Below are positions 54,608 through 64,000 of a stretch of 64,000 nt of DNA, piece by piece. The notes beneath the pieces are model-generated. The model had not been told where the DNA came from, did not search any database, and saw nothing but the letters and a program-made list of their open reading frames with translations. The first letter of the stretch is position 1; the number at the start of each line of letters is the position of its first letter. Where the stretch lies: assembly GCA_023105745.1 (NCBI GenBank), contig JALGQZ010000013.1:26579605-26643604 (forward strand), in the 5' to 3' direction. The DNA is from Austropuccinia psidii. Its lineage: Eukaryota > Basidiomycota > Pucciniomycetes > Pucciniales > Sphaerophragmiaceae. The position numbers were made by a program, and so were the translations under genes.

Positions 54608-55908
54608 TCAACTCTTTTTATTAATCAAATTTAGAATACGCCCTAAATCTGCAATCAGATGGGAGGAATTCAATGCCGCTATAGTCAAGTCCATGTTCTG
54701 TTTTTTTTCTCGCATCTCAACTTCTTTTTGCCATTTTTCTTTCTCAAAATCAAGTTTTTTGGCATCTTTGGCCATATCAAAATTGAGTTTTGATTGTATT
54801 TTGGACTGTTCCAGCTTTCTACACTCAGAATTTTTTTCCTGTTCAAATGCAATTTCCATCTCCTTCATTAATCTCTGTTGTTCAGTTTGCAAAATTTGAG
54901 CACTCCTTTCTTCATTCCATTTCTGTTTATCCCACTCTAACTGGGCCTCATCATGAGCTTCCCTCCCTGAAAGAACTATTATTAGTCTGCATGAACATCA
55001 GAATAAAACCATCTCCTACAGACCTTTTTGCTGATCAATCATTATTTGTGAGTAACTTGGAGACAACACATCAGACAACTTCTTCCGTGAGCCACTGGTA
55101 TTATTAAGATTGAAGCTGGAACTATGTTTTCTCTTTTGGGATGAACCATTTCTCTTAGACTGTAGCTACAGAAAAAATATTTCAGAGTCAATTTTTTTCA
55201 TATTGGTTTGATGGAAGAAATCTTACTTTGGGCTCTTCCACATGGTCATTCTCTTTATCTTCAGCAATATCCATATTTGGTTGAATCGTGATTGTTCCCT
55301 CCTCTGTTATTTCTGAAACCTGAAAAGAAACAACACATCAGAATTTAGCACAAATAATAAAATATTGTATCATATCTTACTTCATGTTCCATTGGTTCTT
55401 CTTCATCCTCATTTGAAATCAATCCAGCCTCTTGAGAATCATATGGTGCTAGTGGAGTCACATTCGGCTTATGACCAAATAGTGAATCCATTTCTGCAAA
55501 ACATGGACACATACTTTCAAGCTTATCAGCCATAGTATGCAGCCCTTTTTTCTCATCCTCTTCTGTTATACCTTCCCCAGTTAAATTCTCAAACTTCTTT
55601 GCTGTTGTGTATTTTTTCTTATATGTATGCCATTGGTCACGAATGCTTGTTGCACTGAGATTTAACCAGTGTCATGATTTCTTATTTACCTCAATGGCCA
55701 TAAGATGAAATCCATTCTTTTTACTTGAGGGTGGCCTTCCAACCAATTTGGAGCCACCAGCTCCAAAACATGCATCAAAGGTTTATTTATGCGTCAACCA
55801 ATTGATAATACATAAATAATCTGGCCAAGTTAAGTGACCTGAAGGATGGGGAAGACCAGATGAAATCTTGGGAGTGAATTTGTTTGTCTTCATTGGGTTA
55901 CGTGGCAT
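54608..55908 (-). pseudogene. SANT/Myb-like DNA-binding, coiled-coil protein of the transposon
   Basis: Four exons on the - strand: 55908-55381, 55319-55227, 55165-55024, 54966-54608. The introns of 61, 61 and 57 nt are GT-AG and keep the frame. Exon 1 reads HLTWPDYLCIINWL, then FDACFGAGGSKLVGRPP, SIRDQWHTYKKKYTTAKK and KLESMCPCFAEMDSLFG, the pattern of trihelix/SANT-like proteins beside basidiomycete DNA transposons. Exon 2 is acidic, exon 3 basic, exon 4 a coiled coil (AQLEWDKQKWNEERS ... KLDFEKEKWQKEVEMREKK). Two stops break exon 1: TAA at 55785-55783 and TGA at 55674-55672. Known: PIF/Harbinger elements need a Myb/SANT partner to bring transposase to the ends. Intron 2 could end at 55160 instead. 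Confidence 0.75.
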
Positions 55909-56186
55909 TGAAAGGATGGTGGTGGTGGGTGATAAATCAGTAATTGAGTAATTTAAGAAAGGGGGATATTGAATAGAATTGTAAATGGATTGGTTAATTG
56001 GTTACACCAGGGGTTGGGTTTAAATTGACTCTTGGATAAAGGCAGTGGTTAGGTTTAAATAAGTATAGGAAAGAATGTGGTATTTTGCGAAATCCCAGGG
56101 GGACTGAGTTAGAAAAAGGGGTTTTTGGGAGACCAAATCACTGATTTTTGAATGTGGGATTTTGGTCTTAAATCATGCTTTTTTTT

Positions 56187-56217
56187 AATGTGGGATTTCA
56201 TAGGTTTGACACCCCCT
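56187..56217 (-). repeat. Right terminal inverted repeat
   Basis: Reverse complement of the left repeat with one difference (ACATT against GCATT near the inner end). It ends GACACCCCCT. Confidence 0.9.
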
Positions 56218-59200
56218 ATTTAAATCCAAAAATCCTCTCCTATTGAGGTTCAGGTTAAAAAAATCAATATGAGTATCATTTTATTCATATCCTTGAAGGA
56301 CATTTCCCCTTGGTTCATTTAGCTAAAAATTCAAACTTGGATAAGTATATTATAGCTAGGAAATGGCTCTTTATTTCTTGAGCTATATAGTGTGATAATA
56401 ATAAGAACTAATTTATATTTCAAGAAAATCTTATCAGGCTAATTACTAAAAGGAAGCGTCTGATATAGATACCGAAATATCCTGCCTATGCAAAAGTGTT
56501 GGTCTGTTTTTTTAATGAGATACATAAAGCAATCATGATAACATTGGTATAAATTGTGAATCGGAAAAAATCAAATTGAAAATTCATATCTGAAATTTAC
56601 TATTTTTCAGTTGAAGATAATTCTCCTGAATCCCAGAGATCCAAATGAAATTTGAAGAAATCTCAATTTGAAATATTCTAGGTAGTATCTTTTATGCTCA
56701 TGAGGCACTGACCTCATAGTCAAGCTTCAAATATTCCTTGAAAGCAGGGAATATAAAATCCTCAAAATAATGTCGTCCAAATAAGGTATTTCAGCAAGAA
56801 ATATTTTTTTCAAGAAATATCAGAAAAAACGCAAATCAGGACTCTTTTTATATGATAATATTCATTTCTACTTTTCTTTGAAATTCTTTGTGTCTAAATC
56901 TCATGTGGATAGCCATAAGATGATTCAATTTTGCATTTCTTTTCTTGAGCTCTCCCCAAGCTCTCATAAATCTTTGAGTTTCCATTTTAACTTTTCTTTT
57001 CTTTCCTATAATAATTTCTGCATGAAAGAAATAGGACTGGAGTTTACGCTTATCCCTGGTCGATATTACAAAAAAGAGAACCCCAAACATGACCTATGCA
57101 ATTATTTGGTGATTTTCCATTGAAATCTGCGTCCACTTTTTTGACACTAACACATAAGATTTACTGTAAAAATACAGCTATGTTGTTAGAAAGCCATTTT
57201 GGCTTTTTTGACAAAAAATTGAAAGTTAATGTGTTGAGACAGCTAATCCAAACCTCACGCATCATTCAAATTCAAAAAATACTCCAAACCTTATTTCAAA
57301 TTTTACTTTTTACCAAAGGTAATTACTATAATCTTATCCTGAATTATTTTCTTGATGAACTGAAATATTAAGTCATTTTATGATATATATTAAAATACCA
57401 TTATTTGTTGAAATTTTGTGTTTCATTTCTTGATTATAAGCCTTTTTCTTTCAACATCTGGCTAATTCTCTATAAGAAGAAAATTAGTTAAAACAAAAAC
57501 AAACATGTTCAATTTTCTCAATCAAATGGAGACTTATTTAGACCAATGAAATGGAATTATCTAGATTTAATAGAAACTCGCCAAGCACTACCATCGTTTT
57601 TAAAAAAACAATTAAAGTTCATTTTTGAATTCGCAATTAATTAATTTAATTATCTTAATATTGTAGCAAAATATTATAATTAATTAAAAATAATCCAGTC
57701 TTTATTATTCGTGAATACAGTTTTATTGTATTGAGATTTTATTTCAGTATGAATATATATTTGGAAATAGTTATTTATTTACTAAGAAATAGGAATTGAA
57801 CAATGATACTAAGGTTTTTATGTTTCATAATTGACTTGGTATTTTGGAAACTTTAATAAATTATTTTATAGAAAAATTCTTCCCATAAATTAATCTGAAG
57901 ATATTTTCATCTTATTTAGATATAAATACTAATCAGTTTTTTTTATAAAGAGATTAAACTTATCGATGAAGAAATAACCTGAAATCCAAATTTTAGAATA
58001 ATCTTATTTATTTTTATTTTTTTCTCTGAGATCAACATATAAATAATTATTGAAAAAACACAAACTTAATATAAAAATGAAATATTCTTGAATATAATCA
58101 AATGAAAATTGATCATGGAAGCTTTATATCCTTTTTATTTAAGAAGCTGAATCCAAAAAAATAAAATCATAAATGATATATACATATTTTACGGTTTACA
58201 AAAAGAACAGTATATAAATGACTATTATAGTATTTAAATTGGGATACAAAGCTTTTCTAAATAATATTTGGAATTAAACCAATAGTATATTGAAATCAAG
58301 TCTAATTAATTCTATCTTTTCAATTTTAATATTCATTTATTTTTATTTTCTTAATAAAACAAAAGATCATGTTTTCTAATATTTTTAAAATTCAAAAATT
58401 CTTTAATTATATAAAAAATTAATTAATTTTGAAAAAAAAAAAATAAAAATAAAAAAATCATTAAATTACAAAAAATGATTATTATTATTTTATTCAATTT
58501 TTAAAAAAGAATAAATATCAATTTTAGCTTGAATTTTATTTAAAAATGATTTTAATTACATTTGTATTATTCTCAGTTTTATAATTATACTTTTTTTTCA
58601 AATCCCAGATTTTAATTTACTCTTTTTTGAAATTTTATAACTCTAATTGATTCGAGTTAGTTTTTTTTATCTAATACCTAAATATTTCCTTTAAATTTAA
58701 TATGTTATTTATTTATTCAAAAAAATCGAAATGTATTAAGATTGTTTTTTTCAAAAGCTAAAGCATATTCAAATTAATTTTATTAAAATAAATCTTTATG
58801 TTTACTTTATCATGGAAATCAAACTCCCTCAAAGCCTCTCTTAGCTTAGTCTTTACATAATTTTTTTTAATTTAAGCATACTTGCCCTCATATTACTCCA
58901 ATTATCTGTATTGAATTTTATTCCCTTTTTTTATTTTGGTTTTACTTTCTAATAATAGCCTATTTTTCTTATTCGGAAATTCTATTCAACTAAAATGGAG
59001 ATATTTATTCATTTTACAACCCAATTCATATTTTTTTTGCTTTAGTATTTTCATTTTTAGGCCATAAGACCAGTAATTTCCAATTCCCTAGTCATAAATG
59101 AAAAATATACATAATTTTAATCTGATAATGATCAAAGGTGAATAATTACTACTGAAAAGATTCATAAAGGAGCTATATTTTTATATTTTAGTTAATTCTT

Positions 59201-60215
59201 AACCACATCAAAGGTATCTTCATCTTTATTTCACATTTTAAATAGCTTTTAAAATCAATTAATTGATTTCAATAAGAACCTAAAAATAATATCATGGTAC
59301 AATATCATTTTACAAAGAAATCTGTACACAAATCTATTAATAAGGTCAGTTTTTTATTCTTTTTTACTTCTTAAAATATTATGTTTTCATTCCTTGAAAT
59401 ATAATAACAAGTATTTTTTCAGAAAACTTATAACAAGATGTTGATTTTTCTATATAATGGTAAATTTCTTATTGATGATTTTTGAATATTCAATTTTTTG
59501 GAGAAAAAATTAAATGAATATATCTTTTTAATATTATGAAAATTTTGATTATCATTTAATTTTAACTCCTAAATATTTTTTGGGATTAGCTGAAAAAGTC
59601 ATTTAAGGTGAAATGATAGGTAATGAGTCTTAAATACCCAAAAATTCAATATGACTAAGGGTGATAATGTTTTTTAGCTTCACCTATTGATATACGAAAG
59701 GATGATCTTCTCTTAACCATTGAATTAATAAGAAGAATGAAGGTTCTAGCCTTACAACTGTAAAAGATTAAATTAAGAAAAATTATCAAAAATTAATTAA
59801 AAATTTAATTATGAATATAAATAAAAAAAAATTGACTTTGTTTTTTTTTTCAAAAAACAAAATTTAAATTTTTTTGTTTAATTCCTTAACAAAATTTTCA
59901 TTAATTGCTTTCCCAAAAAAAATGAAAATCTAGTGATTTTTTTATTTTAATTTCTTTTAAATCCTTTACTAAATTATTTTTTTTATCTTAGGTTATAATT
60001 ATTTTTTTCTTTTATTGAAAAAATGACTTGAATTAATTCTTTTTTTTTGGTTTTTTTCTGCTTATATTTTAATTTTATTTATATTTTATATATATATATA
60101 AAGTCAATTATTTTGTGATTTTTTTTTTTTGAATTTCTTAAATTAGTTAAAATTTCTTCTTTCAATGAAGAAATATTTCAATACCCAAAAAAAAAAGAAT
60201 CATGATGTGATAATT
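56218..60215. other. AT-rich stretch, no supported feature
   Basis: This is about 4 kb of highly AT-rich sequence. A few open frames near 56850-57370 have no motif I recognise. TGAGTCTTAAATACCCAAAA near 59624 faintly recalls the Gypsy-A/C LTR start but is too short to call. Confidence 0.5.
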
Positions 60216-62100
60216 TGTGAGCCTTTGAGATATGACCATGTATCCAAAAAGGTCACAAGAAAAACTTTATAATAATTATCTCAAAACCAGCGAAAATGCC
60301 ATAAGTAGGTATAAACTCTGAATTAACTCAGAATCTAATCAGTAAACATGTAAAATGATTTACACCATTAGATTTCTCATGGTAAAATACACATATATCA
60401 TCTTTATGGAATATCTGTAAAGTCAATAATTACTGAATAATAAGTAATAATACCCTAAAAAAGACATAAAATATTATTTAACTCAGAAACAAATGACACA
60501 AAATGTGAAAAAAATTGCACCATTTGATTCCCCATGAGGACCTACACATAGAAAAATTCATGACAATTCTCTAAAGTAAATAAATTAAGGAATTAAGCTG
60601 AATATATGCACTTTTTTCATCAATGCATACATTCATGGTTTTTAGCTAACATTTCTTGAAATACACATGATAGATAGCTAAACCAAAAATGAATTCACCA
60701 CTTAATTACTGTAAGAACACAGATATAAAGTTTATTTGACAAGCTATAAGCAAGGTTATAACTTGTAAAGGTTTATTGAACAAAATTACTAGAGGTGTTG
60801 ACCACTTTGTTGTTAAAGTGGTCCAAACTTAAAATAAAGTAGATATTCATATTCTACTAGTTCATACCTGAAGAAAGATGTATTTCTTATCATAATATTC
60901 AAGGTAGAACCCCTTGAAATCAAGTTTTGAAGTTTAAAATATTGAATTTCAACAGAAAAGATGAGATACAAGAAAAATAATCAAAAATAAATTTTTGATT
61001 ATGTAATGAAATTATCTTGGAATTCTAATGAGAACATTCCAATCTATCAGAATTCACTCTCAGAATAGCTGTAGCCTGTATAACTTAAGGGTTATTAATG
61101 ATCAAAGTTTAAGCTTAAAATTCATCATTTATGATCACTCACTGTAATCTTATTTTAAGTTTAACAGTTATATAAGTGATAAAACTGGTGAATACTATTA
61201 CATCATGATTAATACTAATAAAATCCATAAATTTTAGGCTTCCTCAAAGCTTATGATTTCATTAAACTTGGATTCATATTGATAACTCTAAATAATGACA
61301 TAATAATGAGATAAGGGGGTTTGATCATGATATAGTCATCACTAAAACTGAAAATACTGATCATTTCCTGTGGATACCATCAGTACACGTCTACTAGAAG
61401 CCCACTGGACTCTAGAAGGGAGTAATTTACTATAAATTGAGCTCTTTTTATTCTATTTCCCCCTCAGATGCATCAAAACAATAAACCAATTAAATCAAAA
61501 GGTAAAATCTTTATTCTTTATATATGAATATTTTATAATATAAAAGACCAGAGATAATCTTTATTATGATCATCAATCTTGTCTTGATTACTCCAATTTT
61601 TTATTTGTTTTGTTATAATTCTCTCAAAAATCTTATTTTCATGTAAAAATCAAGAATATTTGTAATTTCTTTTATTTTTATTTGTAAATACAATTTAAAT
61701 GAGTTGTATTTACATTATTTGGCCTAAACTCTTTGAAAATTATTATATTAAGTGCTCAAAGTAGGTTATTTTCTCTTATTATAATGATTTCTCTCTATTA
61801 TTACTATTAATAATTCTTTAATTAATATAAATAGTATTTATATTAATATATAACGTTAATATTAGTAATATTATTGTTATTAATTGTTTTTTATTAATAA
61901 AAGACAATTTTTTACGCCTTTATTATTTGTTGGTAACAATAATAAAGAGGTTTTAAGAATATTAATTATTTAATATATTATTATATTTACTTAATAATAT
62001 AATTATGTTTATTTTATTTATTTCATTTATAAGTACATTCAGAGTACAATAAGTAAAATATTAATAATTTTTACTTATTGTTTCATATTTAAATCTTACA
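60216..62100 (+). repeat. Old solo LTR relic of the Gypsy-A/C family
   Basis: It starts TGTGAGCCTTTGAGATATG and ends TTTCATATTTAAATCTTACA, matching both ends of the young LTRs (TTTCATATCCACACCTTACA). The length of 1885 bp fits. Flanks TAATT and CTATT are not a clean TSD, as expected for an old insertion. The interior is far more AT-rich than the young copies. Confidence 0.65.
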
Positions 62101-64000
62101 CTATTCAAGTTGAATTTTTTGATCATGGAAAGTGATTAAGGGTTATTGAAGAAGGGTATTCAAGTCTATTTAAGTTATTATTAAATTTTATTTAGGTTTA
62201 TTCTTTCTTATAATGTGTTTTTTAAGTTTTATTATGACTATCTGAGGTTATTTTAATGTTAATCTAGCTGTTGAACTCCTTTAAGAAGGATGAAGATGGT
62301 TTACAGAAGAGCTCATTCAAGAATTCTTAAATTTATTAATTTATATTTAGTATTTTAATTATTTAATTAATATTTCCTTTTAATAAAATATATAATTATT
62401 AAATCTTAAGGTTTTAATTCTTTTTTTGATTTTATTCAAATTAAAATCCCCTTACTATTTGGAGTAATTCTTTTTTTTTTAAAAAAAATTTATACTTTAT
62501 TAGAATTTTGAGGGTTTCTTAGGAGAAATTTTAAGATAGAAATAATATTATTTTTTTTGATGATCTTTCTAGTTTTTTTTTCTTTTATATTTCTTTTTTT
62601 TTTGAATTATAATTTTTTTCATTATTTGAGAACAATTTTATTTAACTTTTGTTTTCATTTTAGTATTATTAAATTGTTTTATGATGACTCAAATTGAATT
62701 CCTCAATAATATTTTATTATTTTTAACAAAATCCTTGATTTATTTTTATAGTTGGTACCTTTCAGTGAAAAGCTTCTTATGTTATATTTAAACCAAAAAA
62801 TTTGGTATGGAATACCCAAATTTTTTTTTGATATGTCTTGTAATCATCCAAAGACATATAGTTGTTTTTTCAGGAATATTGAGAACAAGTGGTTTTTTGA
62901 TATGATAATCCTTAATGAAATGTTTCCTGAGAAGTCTTAGTTTTACTTTTTGGATTTAAGAAGTAGTTAAAGTGTTCTGAAGGATTCCTTGAATTTATTT
63001 AATTTTTCTGGGTGGGGAAGATTTTCAAGTTTTATTAGATATGGGAAAATAAGATATGGGGTTATTAATACAAGAAAAAGAGATCAAAAATAGAAACCTT
63101 TGGCTTTCTTGACCACAAGAGTATCCAAAAAACAGTTATATTAAATGAGAAATTAATTCTAATGATGATGATGAGTCTTTGTTTTATTCTTTTTCATTAA
63201 ATTTTTAGCCATTAACAATAAATGAAATGGTTGGTTTATTTAGAATTGATTATAAACTCAAAGAGAAGAAAAGAAATGAAAATAATAATTATAAAATTGG
63301 TTCAAATATGTAAAATTTAAATATCAAATTAAAAGTTAATAAATACAAAACAAATGGAAAAAAAAAGACAAAAAAAAATAAATAAACAAATAAATAAAAA
63401 TAAAAATTATTTGTTTTTTTTTAAAAAAAAAAAAGAAATAATATTCAATAATTTCCTTTTTATAATAGTAAATTGAGTTTATTAATTTTTTTAATCAAAT
63501 AAAATTATTTAATTAATTAATTATAATAATCTTTTATATTAAATTTAATATATTCAATTAATAATTTAAAAGAGTATTGAAATAATTAATTATTTATTTT
63601 TTTTTTAAGTTTTGATCCATTTAAAACTTCTTTTAATATTTTATTTAATTAAAAGATTCCTCATCTTCATTTTATTATTTTCTTCTTTTTAAAATAATTT
63701 TATTATTCAATCATATAATTATATTATTTAAAAAGTTATTATTAATTAATTCTTGTTTTTTTTTTTTTTTAAGTTTTTTAGATCTTTAAAAATTGATTAA
63801 AAAGACTTTAAATCATAAAAATATGTATAATTTTTTTTTTAACTATTTATATATATATATTTTTTTTATTAATATTATAAAAAATATTTTAATTATTTAA
63901 ATTCAAAAAAAAAAAAAATCTTTTAAATTTTCACTTTTATCAATTATTTTTTTTATTTAAAGTTATTTTTGAATTATTAATAATTATTATTATTATTATT
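62101..64000. other. Very AT-rich stretch, no supported feature
   Basis: Long A and T runs and ATT repeats increase to the window end. I see no gene or repeat boundary. Confidence 0.5.

Larger units (their letters stand above)
48857..56217 (+). mobile_element. PIF/Harbinger-like transposon carrying TET/JBP and SANT-like genes
   Basis: The terminal inverted repeats of 31 bp (48857-48887 and 56187-56217) differ at one base. The flanks show ATT on both sides (48854-48856, 56218-56220); if the outermost A/T pair is excluded, TA would be the duplicated dinucleotide. Inside are a DDE transposase gene on +, a TET/JBP-type oxygenase gene on -, and a SANT/Myb-like gene on -. A 1406-bp solo LTR inserted later; without it the element is about 5.95 kb. 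A transposase plus SANT-like partner is the standard PIF/Harbinger set. The oxygenase is extra cargo. Two of three genes are disrupted, so this copy is not autonomous. Confidence 0.85.

Noticed and set aside
56848..57371. Overlapping short open frames on both strands
   Set aside because: No recognisable domain, no conserved context; likely chance.
59610..59700. A faint Gypsy-A/C LTR-like start
   Set aside because: Only about 15 bases match in very AT-rich sequence.
62752..62940. A 62-codon open frame
   Set aside because: Isolated in very AT-rich sequence without supporting motifs.

Overview
The window is a repeat-dominated, AT-rich piece of a fungal nuclear genome. Small GT-AG introns of about 57-68 nt, chromovirus-like Ty3/gypsy elements, Ty1/copia elements, a PIF/Harbinger element and a TET/JBP-type oxygenase gene all point to a basidiomycete. 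The minus-strand gypsy element strongly resembles, from memory, gag-pol proteins abundant in large rust-fungus genomes (Pucciniales, especially Austropuccinia psidii). I could not check this by search. I see no ordinary host gene, tRNA or rRNA that I can support. Coordinates below come from reading terminal repeats, target-site duplications (TSDs) and reading frames.

Layout. (1) 1-4703: a nearly complete copia element on the + strand (Copia-1); its 5' LTR is cut by the window edge. (2) 4738-30763: a second copia element on the - strand (Copia-2, TSD GAGGG), only about 5 kb long once its insertions are removed. It was split by a + strand gypsy element (Gypsy-A, 7156-17193, TSD GTGCT) and by a - strand gypsy element of another family (Gypsy-B, 17710-28730, TSD GCAAG). 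Gypsy-B in turn carries a solo LTR of its own kind (22863-24281, TSD CAAGT). (3) 31554-32611: remains of a hAT transposase gene. (4) 34256 to about 36100: an old, very AT-rich LTR relic. (5) 38345-48390: Gypsy-C, a younger relative of Gypsy-A (TSD AAAGC) with almost identical LTRs but several coding lesions. (6) 48857-56217: a PIF/Harbinger-like DNA transposon with 31-bp terminal inverted repeats. It holds a DDE transposase gene (broken by a Gypsy-B-type solo LTR, TSD CATTA), an intact TET/JBP-type 2-oxoglutarate/iron oxygenase gene, a G-rich minisatellite and a SANT/Myb-like coiled-coil gene with stops. (7) 56218-64000: AT-rich sequence without recognisable genes, except an old LTR relic at 60216-62100.

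Two points stand out. First, a DNA-base-oxidising enzyme family member (TET/JBP) sits inside a Harbinger-type transposon, beside the transposase and the SANT-like partner gene. Second, both unrelated gypsy families share an unusual 5' coding layout. A small intron separates the two exons of an upstream protein ('ORF0'), while an ATG inside the same intron opens a second, overlapping frame that runs into gag-pol. Splicing would therefore choose the reading frame. The gypsy bodies are also almost free of CpG, whereas their LTRs and the copia element keep CpGs, which fits cytosine methylation acting on these elements.
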